The notes beneath the pieces were generated by a model that saw only the letters and a program-made list of their open reading frames with translations, ran no database searches and was not told the DNA's origin. Shown here in pieces: positions 7,263-15,387 of a DNA stretch of 64,000 nucleotides (position 1 is the stretch's first letter; each line of letters opens with the position of its first letter). Position numbers and translations under genes: made by a program. Origin of the DNA: Actinomyces massiliensis 4401292 (GTDB taxonomy: Bacteria > Actinomycetota > Actinomycetes > Actinomycetales > Actinomycetaceae); contig NZ_JH711482.1 of the NCBI RefSeq assembly GCF_000269805.1, positions 602,933-666,932 of the forward strand, given 5' to 3'.

Positions 7263-9569
7263 TTAAGACCGCTCCAGGAAGGCCTGGGCCTCCTCATCGA
7301 GGCGCTGGGCAATCGCGGCGGCCAAAGCACGATGCTCGCGCAGCTGCGGGTCGGCGGCGATGACCGCCTCCGCCTCGCCGCGGGCCCGCTCGATCACGTC
7401 GCGGTCCCGAGTGACCCGCACCAGGTCGAGATCGGAGCGTCGCCCGGACTGGGCCGCCCCCAGCACGTTGCCCTCGCTTCGCAGCTCCAGGTCCGCCTCG
7501 GCCAGGGCGAAGCCGTCGGAGACCTCGGCGAAGGCCTTGAGCCGGTGGAAGGCCGTCGATCCGACCTCCGCACCGGTGACCGCCACGCACACGGCCGCGC
7601 TGCTTCCGCGTCCCACCCGTCCGCGCAGCTGGTGGAGCTGAGAGAGCCCGAAGCGATCCGCGTCGAGGATGACCATCATGGTCGCCTCGGGCACATCCAC
7701 CCCGACCTCGATGACGGTGGTCGCCACGAGTACTGGAGACGCGCCGCCGGCGAATGCCTTCATGGCCGCCTCCTTCTCGGCGCTGGGCATCCGTCCGGTG
7801 AGCGCGCCTATCCCCGTTCCGGCGAGCGCCGGCTCATCCGCAAGGCGCTGCACCCACTGGGTCACAGCCGCCAGTGGGCGCCGCGGGTCCTCAGGTTCCA
7901 GAGACTCCAGGAGATCATCAGAGGTTTCGGGCCTATCAGCATCCGTGTCCGACCGCCCCGCCTGATCATCGGCGTCGATACGCGGGCAGACGACGTAGAC
8001 CCTGCCCCCGGCGGCGACCTCGCGCGCCGCTCGCCGCCAGATCCCCTCCACCCACGCCTGCCGCTCCCAGGGCACCAGGTGGGTGGCGACGGGACGCCGA
8101 CCCGTTGGAAGTTCATCGAGGACCGCCGTGTCGAGGTCGCCGAATACTGTCATGGCGATCGTGCGCGGGATGGGGGTGGCGGTCATGACCAGCAGATGCG
8201 GGGTGCGCGCGGCTCCGGTGACGGGATCGATCACGTCGCGGCGCTCGCGCAGGGCATCGCGCTGAGCGACCCCGAAGCGGTGCTGCTCATCGACGACCAC
8301 CAGTCCCAGGGAGGGGATCTGGACCGACTCGGACAGCAGGGCGTGCGTCCCCACGACGATGGCGGGCTCACCGGCCGCCAGCAGGGCGAGGATCTCGCGA
8401 CGCTGAGGAGCCGGTGTGGATCCGGTCAACAGCATGACCCTGGTGGCGCGCTCCGCGCCGCCGAGCATCCCGGCCCGCCCCAAGGGCCCCAGAAGCCCCT
8501 CAAGACTGGAGTGATGCTGGGCCGCCAAAACCTCGGTGGGAGCCAGGAGGGCGGCCTGCCCACCGGCACCGACGACCTGGGTCATGGCGCGCAGAGCAAC
8601 GAGGGTCTTGCCGCTGCCCACGTCGCCCTGCAGGAGAACCTGCATGGGAACAGTCGAGTCCAGGGCGGCAGCGAGGTCCTCTCCGACGCGCGCCTGCCCG
8701 GCGGTGAGCTCATAGGGCAGAGCGGCGTCCAGGTCGGCGCGCAGGGAGTCAGGCCCGGGAGCGGGCCAGGACACGGCGGTGCGTGTTGCCCGATGCCGAG
8801 CGCGCCGCTGGACGAGAGCGGTTTGGAGGACAAAGGCCTCCTCATAGCGCAGCCGGCGGCGCGCGGTCCGCCACTGCTCGGCGTCCTGAGGCATGTGAAC
8901 CCAGCGATAGGCGGTGTAGGCGTCGATGAGATCGTGGGCCTCGCGCACATGCGCGGGCAGCGGATCGGGGATGTCCGCTGCATCGAGCTGATCGAGGACA
9001 GTGCGCACCGCCTTGGCGACGCGCCAACTGGGCAGGGCCTCGGTGGCCGGGTAGATGGGCACGGGTCGGGCCCGGAAGGCCTCGCGCTCCGCCTCATCGA
9101 GCTCGTCGAGGACTTGGAAGCGGGGCCCCGCCAACTGCTTTCGTCCCCGATGGGTGCCGACCTTGCCCGACAGCAGCGCGGTGGTGCCCGGTGAGAGCTG
9201 ATCCGCCTGGTGCTTCATAAGGCCGGCAGTCCCGAACATGACGACATCCATAGTCGTGGTTCCGTCGGTGACGGTGGCCTCCATGATGGCGGGCGGACGT
9301 CCACCGCGGGTACGGCGGGCGGAGGAACGCACCACTTCAGCCTGAATGGTGGCCTGCTCCCCGTCGGTCAAGGCGCGCAGGTCGGTCAACTCGCCCCAGG
9401 TGTCGTAGCGGCGAGGCAGGAGCCGCAGCAGCTCTCCGGCCGTCCGGGCGCCCTGTTTGGCCAGTTTGGCCAACTGATCCGCAGTCCGCTTGCCCAGGAG
9501 CCTGTCCAGCGGACGATCCAGGAGTGGCACCGCACCATGTGCGGGCGTGGGTCGCGCGCTCACTCGCAC
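7263..9569 (-). CDS. recG: ATP-dependent DNA helicase RecG
   Basis: Branch-migrating helicase that regresses stalled forks and processes recombination intermediates. The 768-aa protein has an N-terminal wedge/OB region (to about residue 250). The superfamily 2 motifs follow: Walker A LLQGDVGSGKT (about 312-322), DEQH box VVDEQHRFG (about 425), MTATPIPRT (about 467) and QLRGRVGRG (about 645), then the RecG-type C-terminus with ADLELRSEGNVLGAAQSG. The GTG start immediately follows the stop of the DAK2 gene, so the two are cotranscribed; this DAK2-recG order is conserved in actinobacteria. Confidence 0.95.
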   Translation of the reverse strand: MRVSARPTPAHGAVPLLDRPLDRLLGKRTADQLAKLAKQGARTAGELLRLLPRRYDTWGELTDLRALTDGEQATIQAEVVRSSARRTRGGRPPAIMEATVTDGTTTMDVVMFGTAGLMKHQADQLSPGTTALLSGKVGTHRGRKQLAGPRFQVLDELDEAEREAFRARPVPIYPATEALPSWRVAKAVRTVLDQLDAADIPDPLPAHVREAHDLIDAYTAYRWVHMPQDAEQWRTARRRLRYEEAFVLQTALVQRRARHRATRTAVSWPAPGPDSLRADLDAALPYELTAGQARVGEDLAAALDSTVPMQVLLQGDVGSGKTLVALRAMTQVVGAGGQAALLAPTEVLAAQHHSSLEGLLGPLGRAGMLGGAERATRVMLLTGSTPAPQRREILALLAAGEPAIVVGTHALLSESVQIPSLGLVVVDEQHRFGVAQRDALRERRDVIDPVTGAARTPHLLVMTATPIPRTIAMTVFGDLDTAVLDELPTGRRPVATHLVPWERQAWVEGIWRRAAREVAAGGRVYVVCPRIDADDQAGRSDTDADRPETSDDLLESLEPEDPRRPLAAVTQWVQRLADEPALAGTGIGALTGRMPSAEKEAAMKAFAGGASPVLVATTVIEVGVDVPEATMMVILDADRFGLSQLHQLRGRVGRGSSAAVCVAVTGAEVGSTAFHRLKAFAEVSDGFALAEADLELRSEGNVLGAAQSGRRSDLDLVRVTRDRDVIERARGEAEAVIAADPQLREHRALAAAIAQRLDEEAQAFLERS

Positions 9570-11438
9570 CTACTCCAGGGCCAGGAGAACATCGGGGCGC
9601 GCCTGACCGCCTGCGTGGATGACCACCTCAATGGCGTCGGGATCCCCCAGGACCCTTTCTCCGTAGTGCGTGACGGCCTCGGCGACGAGCGCGCCGACAT
9701 CGGGCATGGCGTCACGGCCCAGAATCACGGTGGTCAGCTCGTCCTCGGGACGCAGTGCGGCATCCAGAGCCGAAACGACCGCGTCGGCCTCGGCATCTGT
9801 GCCGCTGAGAGCCAGAGTGCGCAGCTCGATAGCGGCGCGGCCGGCCCTCCCGGCCATGGTGGTGAGGTCCTCAGCGCGTCCGGCCACGGCCACGGCTGCC
9901 GCCAGGACACGGGCCTCGTCGTCCGTGTCGCATACGAGGAGCTGAACGCTCTCGCCAGGTACGGGAGCCGGCTCGACGGCGCCGCGCACGCGGGAGACGG
10001 ATGAGCGGGCCGCCAGGAACCGGGCCGCCTCGTGGGCGTGGGCTGCGCACTCGGAGTCGCAGGGCAGCACGATCACCCGCCCCAGACCGAGGTCGACGGC
10101 GGCGCGGATGATGCCATCGCGCTCCGGGTGGAGCACGACGACGGCGCCGGTGCGGGCCAGCTGCTCAATGAGCCCCGGGGCACGAGTACAGGTGATGACA
10201 CCGGTACGCTCGGCCTCTGACACGGAAGGGCTGAGCTGAGAGGGATGCTGGCGCATGGATCGATCGCGCCTGGCCGCTCGATGCTTCTCCCGGCGAGCGG
10301 CCAGGCGCTCGAAGGAGACGACATGGGCGTCGCCCTCCGCACGACCGGCAGCGGGCAGAGGCGGCTCGTCTTCCTCCCAGCCCGTGGCGACCGCCAGGGC
10401 CGTGGGATGGAGGTGATGGACGCATACCTGGCGAGCCCGTCCGGCGCGGGGCAGTGCGGCACGAGGGGTGTCGGTGTGGACGTGAACCTGATAGAGGCCC
10501 ATCCCCAGGGCATCCGGGGTGCCGACGACGCCCACCGAGTCGCCGATGCGTTCCAATTCACTGCGCAGCGCGCTCGCCTGAGTGGCAGTGGCGTCAAGCA
10601 GGTACATGACCTCGAACTCCCCGGCAGAGGTCGCCTGCACAGCATCACTCGGCCCGGTGACCCCATGCGTGGCGCCGGCCACGAGATCGACGAGCATCTG
10701 ATGGGCGACCTCGGTGCAAGGCTTAGGAAGCTCCACCGCCCCGTCCGCACCGTCATCCAGCTCGGCTCGGGCCTCGGTGTCGACCGTGTCCGACAGGCAC
10801 GTGAGCATGAGCATCAGGGCCGCGCCGCCGGCGTCCACGGGGCCATGGCCGAGCCCGGCGGTCTCCACGACGCTCTCCTGGGCGCCGAAGGCGGCGGCCG
10901 CGCAGATCGTCGAGACGCTTGCGGGCGCGGCCGGCTCGGACTCCTCCAGGGCCGTGCGCGCAGCCGCAGCGGCATCCCGGGCGACCGTCAGCAGAGTTCC
11001 CCCCACCGGTCGCGACACGGCGGCCCATGTGGTGTCCGCGATGCGCTCGTAGGCGTGGACGATCTCGACTGGCCGCAGAGCGGTGGGGTCGGGCCCCTCA
11101 GCGCAGACGTCGGCGAGCGCAGCCAGCGCCTGCGAGACCAGGAGGCCGGAGTTGCCGCGTGCGCCACGGATCGCGCCATCAGCTGCAGCCCGGGAGACCT
11201 GGACGAGATCAGCGCTGGCCGGCAGGAGACGTATTGCATCGCAGGCGGCGCGCACAGTGAGCAGAACATTGGTGCCGGTGTCAGAATCCGGGACCGGAAA
11301 AACATTGAGCGAATCGACGAGCGTGCGCGTGATCTCTTCGGTTCTGCGCACCAGACGCAGCCAATCGCGCAGAACGGGGGCGGTAAGAGCGCGCACGGGA
11401 GCCGGGGTTGGCGGCTGGCCGCTCATCTGCCGTGTCAC
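9570..11438 (-). CDS. DAK2/DegV-domain protein, fatty-acid-kinase (FakA/YloV)-like
   Basis: DhaL-type kinase fused to a C-terminal DegV-like region, 622 aa. Residues about 15-210 form the DhaL fold, with NVFPVPDSDTGTNVLLTV for metal-nucleotide binding, ARGNSGLLVSQ and GGTLLTVARDAA. The family phosphorylates acyl chains held by FakB partners in Firmicutes; no FakB gene is present in this window, so that function is inferred from homology. An in-frame extension 194 codons longer runs antisense through rpmB and is rejected. The GTG chosen has AAGGAG 8 nt upstream. Its leader carries an 18-bp perfect palindrome, and a -10 TAGCCT without a recognisable -35. Confidence 0.86.
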   Translation of the reverse strand: MTRQMSGQPPTPAPVRALTAPVLRDWLRLVRRTEEITRTLVDSLNVFPVPDSDTGTNVLLTVRAACDAIRLLPASADLVQVSRAAADGAIRGARGNSGLLVSQALAALADVCAEGPDPTALRPVEIVHAYERIADTTWAAVSRPVGGTLLTVARDAAAAARTALEESEPAAPASVSTICAAAAFGAQESVVETAGLGHGPVDAGGAALMLMLTCLSDTVDTEARAELDDGADGAVELPKPCTEVAHQMLVDLVAGATHGVTGPSDAVQATSAGEFEVMYLLDATATQASALRSELERIGDSVGVVGTPDALGMGLYQVHVHTDTPRAALPRAGRARQVCVHHLHPTALAVATGWEEDEPPLPAAGRAEGDAHVVSFERLAARREKHRAARRDRSMRQHPSQLSPSVSEAERTGVITCTRAPGLIEQLARTGAVVVLHPERDGIIRAAVDLGLGRVIVLPCDSECAAHAHEAARFLAARSSVSRVRGAVEPAPVPGESVQLLVCDTDDEARVLAAAVAVAGRAEDLTTMAGRAGRAAIELRTLALSGTDAEADAVVSALDAALRPEDELTTVILGRDAMPDVGALVAEAVTHYGERVLGDPDAIEVVIHAGGQARPDVLLALE

Positions 11439-11469
11439 GCCGCGTTCTCCTTGGCTGCTGGTGGGTCCG

Positions 11470-11487
11470 GTCGCCCGATCGGGCGAC
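11470..11487. promoter_or_regulatory. Perfect 18-bp palindrome in the DAK2 leader
   Basis: GTCGCCCGATCGGGCGAC is its own reverse complement. It lies between the candidate -10 and the ribosome-binding site of the DAK2 gene, where it could be an operator or form a leader hairpin. Confidence 0.5.
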
Positions 11488-11506
11488 TGCTTACCCTGAT
11501 GTCTCA

Positions 11507-11512
11507 AGGCTA
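11507..11512 (-). promoter_or_regulatory. -10 element of the DAK2-recG operon
   Basis: TAGCCT about 70 nt upstream of the GTG. The expected -35 position reads GCGCGC, so the promoter looks activator-dependent. Confidence 0.4.
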
Positions 11513-11553
11513 CCGGTCCGCGCCTCTGAGCGCGCCCTGGGGCGACTGTCGCG

Positions 11554-11568
11554 AGGACTAAAAGTCCT
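11554..11568. promoter_or_regulatory. DevR/NarL-like inverted repeat between DAK2 and rpmB
   Basis: AGGACT-AAA-AGTCCT, perfect 6-bp arms. It resembles the DosR box core GGGACT-WW-AGTCCC but has a 3-bp rather than 2-bp centre. The centre is about 60 bp upstream of the predicted DAK2 transcription start, a typical activator position. It is the only such site seen in the window. Confidence 0.4.
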
Positions 11569-11619
11569 GACCAATGCGCAATTAACGGAGGCATGTGCCC
11601 CACCCCACGCCTCTGTCGC

Positions 11620-11649
11620 TTGGGATGGTTACCCGCCGTCCGATAAGGT
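11620..11649 (+). promoter_or_regulatory. Candidate rpmB promoter within a 303-bp gene-free stretch
   Basis: TTGGGA and TAAGGT separated by 18 bp, about 90 bp upstream of the rpmB start. The gene-free stretch between DAK2 and rpmB (11439-11741) otherwise holds the palindromes listed separately. Confidence 0.35.
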
Positions 11650-11741
11650 GTCCTGGTTGTCCGAGGAGCAGCTTCTCGGGCTGTCGATCTATTGTCGGGC
11701 TCCGGCCCGGCGTTCAAGCAAGAAGATTCAGGAGTGAGACC

Positions 11742-11933
11742 GTGGCTGCTGTGTGCGACGTCTGCGGCAAGGGACCCATCTTCGGCAAGAGCGTCTCGCA
11801 CTCCCATGTGCGGACCAACCGCCGGTGGAACCCGAACATTCAGCGCGTGCGCGCTCTCGTGAACGGCGCTCCCAAGCGTCTCAACGTGTGCACGTCCTGC
11901 CTCAAGGCGGGCAAGGTGACGCGCAACATCTGA
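11742..11933 (+). CDS. rpmB: 50S ribosomal protein L28
   Basis: Large-subunit ribosomal protein of 63 aa. Sequence MAAVCDVCGKGPIFGKSVSH followed by RTNRRWNPNIQRVR is diagnostic. Cys5/Cys8 and Cys50/Cys53 make this the zinc-binding (C+) form, so an additional zinc-free paralogue may exist elsewhere in the genome for zinc limitation, as in other actinobacteria. AGGAG is 7-8 nt before the GTG start. It is monocistronic, followed by a strong intrinsic terminator. Confidence 0.96.
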   Translation: MAAVCDVCGKGPIFGKSVSHSHVRTNRRWNPNIQRVRALVNGAPKRLNVCTSCLKAGKVTRNI

Positions 11934-11969
11934 GCGCTCTCTCGCCGATTGAACGCTGACGAACACTGA

Positions 11970-12004
11970 GAGGCCGTCACCCGAGCGGGTGACGGCCTCC
12001 TTTT
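11970..12004 (+). terminator. Intrinsic terminator of rpmB
   Basis: A 13-bp perfect stem (GAGGCCGTCACCC / GGGTGACGGCCTC) with a GAGC tetraloop followed by CTTTTCT. It is the clearest rho-independent terminator in the window. The remaining 180 bp to thiL show nothing recognisable. Confidence 0.93.
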
Positions 12005-12186
12005 CTCGCCCCATCCCCACCGAGTTTTCTCCTTGCTCCCTAACTCCCTATGTGCTCCCTCTCGGGATCGGTCGCACTCCGCGCCCATTGCGTACCGGCA
12101 TCGGTTCGCTCGGGCAATGAGATTGGTCCGTCCGAGCCCCACGGCGAGCCGAGCGGAGAGACCGCCCGAGGACGGCCCTCGCGCCT

Positions 12187-13296
12187 TCAGCCCCGGAAGT
12201 GATCCCACCCCTGTCCAGTATCAGAGGTATCAGGTGCTCTCCCGCCAACCGTGACGCGGGGACCCTCATTCTGCTCGAGCACCCGCCCAATGACACGGCA
12301 GCCCATAGGAAGTCCGGTCGCCGCCTCGGTCGGGAAGGCGGCGAGCATGCCATGGTCCTCTCCCCCGGTCAGCACCCACCGGCGCGCCAGCGCTCGGGCA
12401 GCGATCCGCGAATCCTCCATCAGTCCCGCCACAGGCTCCAGAACGGCCAGGTCCTCCCCGGCGCCGCTCCGCGAGCTCGCAGGATCCTCAAGATCGATTC
12501 GCACTTCTGAGGCAGCGGCCATGCGTCCGGCATCGCGCAGCAGACCATCGGAGACGTCCATCATCGCAGTGGCGCCCGCCTCGGCCAGGGCGGGCCCCGC
12601 CTTCAGCGGCGGGACGGGCGCGCGGAAGACGGACAGTGACTCGCGCACTGCAGCACGCATCACCTCGTCGAAGCCCTCCCACGACGACGAGCCCTCCCGC
12701 GCCCCGACACGATCAGGGTCGTCGATGTCGTTACTGAGCAACGCGAGCCCGGCGGCGCTGCGCCCCAGTGTCCCGGCGTGAATGAGCAGATCGCCCGCAC
12801 GCGCCCCTGAGCGCAGAACGGGAGATCGGCCCTCCAGGTCACCATGGACAGTGACCGCGATGACGAGATTCTCCCCCGCGCTCAAGTCGCCGCCGACGAT
12901 GCCGGCCCCGTTCTGGGCGCAGATCTCAGCCATGCCTCGTGTCAGATCCTTGACCCAGGCCAGGGTCGTCGTCGCCGGCAGGACAAGTCCGACGACAATC
13001 GCCACCGGGCGCGCCCCCATCGCCGCGACATCAGCGAGGTTCTGGGCGGCGGCACGCGCACCGATCTCCCACGCGCTCGACCAGTCCGTGGAGAAGTGGC
13101 GCCCCTGGACCAGAATGTCCGTGCTCACGCAGTAACGGGAGTCCGGGGCGACCAGCACGGCGCAGTCATCACCGGTGCCGACCAACTCATTGCGGCTGGG
13201 AGGCAGCAAGGGAGCGAAAGCCGCCAGAAGATCCTCCTCGGTCAGGTCGGCAATGGTGACCCGACCGAGCGTGTGGGCGTCCTCAGCGGTTGACAT
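12187..13296 (-). CDS. thiL: Thiamine-monophosphate kinase
   Basis: Phosphorylates thiamine monophosphate to the cofactor thiamine diphosphate. The 369-aa protein shows the AIR-synthase/PurM-like fold motifs of ThiL: LVGTGDDCAVL, YCVSTDILVQGRHF, GARAAAQNLADVAAMGA, GIVGGDLSAGE and MDVSDGLLRDAGRMA. The ATG chosen overlaps the end of ddl by 14 bp and has CTGGAG upstream; a longer in-frame start inside ddl is unlikely. The ddl-thiL overlap shows cotranscription, as in other actinobacteria where thiL follows ddl. Confidence 0.93.
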   Translation of the reverse strand: MSTAEDAHTLGRVTIADLTEEDLLAAFAPLLPPSRNELVGTGDDCAVLVAPDSRYCVSTDILVQGRHFSTDWSSAWEIGARAAAQNLADVAAMGARPVAIVVGLVLPATTTLAWVKDLTRGMAEICAQNGAGIVGGDLSAGENLVIAVTVHGDLEGRSPVLRSGARAGDLLIHAGTLGRSAAGLALLSNDIDDPDRVGAREGSSSWEGFDEVMRAAVRESLSVFRAPVPPLKAGPALAEAGATAMMDVSDGLLRDAGRMAAASEVRIDLEDPASSRSGAGEDLAVLEPVAGLMEDSRIAARALARRWVLTGGEDHGMLAAFPTEAATGLPMGCRVIGRVLEQNEGPRVTVGGRAPDTSDTGQGWDHFRG

Positions 13297-14464
13297 CGGC
13301 CGGCCGCTCCAGGGCCAACTCGATGAGCTCGCCGACCAGGTCGGGATAGTCCAAGCCGGAGGTCTTCCACATGTAGGGGTACATGGAGAAGGGGGTGAAG
13401 CCGGGCATGGTGTTGACCTCATTGACGACGGCGCGCCCGTCGTCGGTGACGAAGAAGTCGACCCGGGTCAGCCCCTCGGCCCCGATGGCGATGAACGCCT
13501 CAGCAGCGGTGGACATGACCAGCTCGCGCTCAGCGGCGGTCAGGCGGGCGGGACAGACCATCTGGACTGCATCATGGGCCAGATACTTGGTCTCGTAGTC
13601 GTAGAACTCGCCGGCTCCATGAGAGGCGTCCATAACGATCTCACCGGGCTCGGCCACGCGCGGGGCGTCATCGCCACGGCCGCCCAGAACCGCGACCTCC
13701 ACCTCGCGTCCCGTGATCCCGGTCTCCACGAGTACTTTGGGGTCCACCGCGCGGGCGGTCTCAATGGCGGCGAGCAGGTCCTCGCGACGCTCGACCTTGG
13801 TGATGCCGAGGGAGGAGCCGGCCCGAGCGGGTTTGACGAACAACGGGTAGTCGAGTTCCTCGCACGCCTGGAGGACGGCGTCGCGGTCTCGTTTCCACCG
13901 GTGGGGTTCGATCACGACGTGCGGAGCGGTGGCGATGCCGGCGGCGCTGAGCAGTACCTTGGTCACCTGCTTGTCCATGCCCGCGGCACTGGCCAGCACG
14001 CCGCAGCCCACATAGCGAATGCCCAGCATCTCGAGCATTCCCTGAATGGTGCCATCCTCCCCGTAGGGGCCGTGAAGCAGGGGAAGGACGACGTCCACGC
14101 CGCCCAGGACGTCCGGTCCGGAGGGCGTCAAGGCGGTCAGCGCTCCGCTGCCGAGTTGGACCGCGAGCTCACCGCGCCCCAGGCCGTCGGCGGTGATCTC
14201 CACCGGCGGGCGGGAGTCGTCCAGAGCCAGGGCGGCAGGATCGTCGTCGACGAGTACCCACTGACCGCTCAGCGTGATGCCGATGGGCAGGACCTCATAG
14301 CGGTCGCGGTCGATGGCCGATAGGACTCCGGCGGCGGTGGCGCATGAGATGGTGTGCTCGCCGCTGCGCCCCCCGAAAACGACGGCGACACGGGGTTTGC
14401 GTCCAGTGGGGCGGGATGCGGAGGAAGGGGAGGAAGGACCGGGCTCTTTCAGGTCTGCTGCCAT
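13283..14464 (-). CDS. ddl: D-alanine--D-alanine ligase
   Basis: ATP-grasp enzyme that forms the D-Ala-D-Ala dipeptide for peptidoglycan precursors. After a short Ser/Pro-rich leader the protein reads RVAVVFGGRSGEHTISC, the Ddl N-terminal signature. LPLLHGPYGEDGTIQGMLEMLGIRYVGCGVLASA, the Lys-containing DKQVTKVLL and FVTDDGRAVVNEVNTMPGFT follow. Length (393 aa) is normal. An alternative GTG lies three codons upstream. A GGATAAG -10-like sequence sits about 30 nt before the ATG. It is the first gene of a ddl-thiL unit. Confidence 0.95.
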   Translation of the reverse strand: MAADLKEPGPSSPSSASRPTGRKPRVAVVFGGRSGEHTISCATAAGVLSAIDRDRYEVLPIGITLSGQWVLVDDDPAALALDDSRPPVEITADGLGRGELAVQLGSGALTALTPSGPDVLGGVDVVLPLLHGPYGEDGTIQGMLEMLGIRYVGCGVLASAAGMDKQVTKVLLSAAGIATAPHVVIEPHRWKRDRDAVLQACEELDYPLFVKPARAGSSLGITKVERREDLLAAIETARAVDPKVLVETGITGREVEVAVLGGRGDDAPRVAEPGEIVMDASHGAGEFYDYETKYLAHDAVQMVCPARLTAAERELVMSTAAEAFIAIGAEGLTRVDFFVTDDGRAVVNEVNTMPGFTPFSMYPYMWKTSGLDYPDLVGELIELALERPADVNR

Positions 14465-14598
14465 AGTGCCCACGCTACCGCGCCAGGGCCCTTATCCTGG
14501 AAACGGGTCCGGGACTGGATTCGGGATCGGCCTCGGGACTCGGTATTCGTAATTCGTCATCATTCGTCATCCCTGCATCGTCGTCATCAGGAGACACC

Positions 14599-15348
14599 AT
14601 GAGCCACCGCTCATCCGCATTGATTCTGGCCATGCTCCTCAGCGGAGCCCTGACGCTCAGCGCCTGCTACGAAGACACCGAGGCGACCGGACCGGCACCC
14701 GTGGAGAGCACAGCCGCGTCCGGCGGCTCATCAACCGCCCCGGACGAGGGAAGCACCGGCAGCGGCCAGGCCGATCCCTCCAAGGGCGCCACCAGCGCCT
14801 CCCCGCTGGATCAGCAGGACCAGGACAGCTCCAACGACCCGGACTGGGAGATCGGCGGTGAGGGCGAGGAAGCCGCTGAGGGCTCCGCGCTCACTATCGC
14901 CGAGGTGCGCGCGGGATCCCATGACGGTTACAGCCGCATCGTCCTTGAGTTCGAAGGCGAGGGGACGCCCGGCTGGCGGGCTCCGGAATGGGTCGATTCC
15001 GCCAGCACCATGGGCAAGGGCGATCCGATCACCGTCAAGGGAGATCACACGCTCGTCATCCATGGAACCGGGACGGCCTCGATACAGCCCACGGGGCAGG
15101 GCTCCGGCCAGCAGCGCCTCGATCTCGACAAGGGCGACGGCGACGAGGGCGATGAGGGCATCGAGGAGGCCTTCGTGGATCCCGGGTTCGAGGGAGAGTT
15201 CCAGGTCGTCCTGGGCACCGACTCCCAGACCTACCGGGTCTTCACCCTGTCAGACCCCACGCGCCTGGTCATCGACGTGGCCGACGACGACCAGCAAGGC
15301 CAGGACGGTCAGGGCGACCAGGACCATCACGACGACGACAACAGCTGA
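14599..15348 (+). CDS. AMIN-like domain lipoprotein
   Basis: Predicted secreted lipoprotein of 249 aa. A signal peptide ends in the lipobox LSAC with Cys23, followed by a Ser/Thr/Gly-rich disordered linker to about residue 80. The folded part (about 93-232, LTIAEVRAGSHDGYSRIVLEFEG...TYRVFTLSDPTRLVIDVAD) matches the AMIN-like domain of actinobacterial lipoproteins, thought to bind cell-wall polymers. The tail is Asp/Gln/His-rich (DQDHHDDDNS), possibly metal-binding. AGGAG precedes the ATG. It is monocistronic and convergent with gpsA; a cell-envelope role is inference. Confidence 0.82.
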   Translation: MSHRSSALILAMLLSGALTLSACYEDTEATGPAPVESTAASGGSSTAPDEGSTGSGQADPSKGATSASPLDQQDQDSSNDPDWEIGGEGEEAAEGSALTIAEVRAGSHDGYSRIVLEFEGEGTPGWRAPEWVDSASTMGKGDPITVKGDHTLVIHGTGTASIQPTGQGSGQQRLDLDKGDGDEGDEGIEEAFVDPGFEGEFQVVLGTDSQTYRVFTLSDPTRLVIDVADDDQQGQDGQGDQDHHDDDNS

Positions 15349-15387
15349 TGATGACTGACGGCGAATGACGGCAACTGAGCCCGCGGT

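Noticed and set aside
7332-9194. 620-codon plus-strand open frame over recG
   Set aside because: Its amino acid composition is that of a GC-driven shadow frame, and recG on the other strand has all helicase motifs.
11593-11646. 17-codon reading frame upstream of rpmB that could be a leader peptide
   Set aside because: The GGAGG is too close to the ATG and the frame overlaps the candidate -10 of rpmB.
9570-12020. Longer open frame for the DAK2 protein, 194 codons beyond the start chosen
   Set aside because: The extra part runs antisense through rpmB and its terminator, and the internal GTG has a proper ribosome-binding site.
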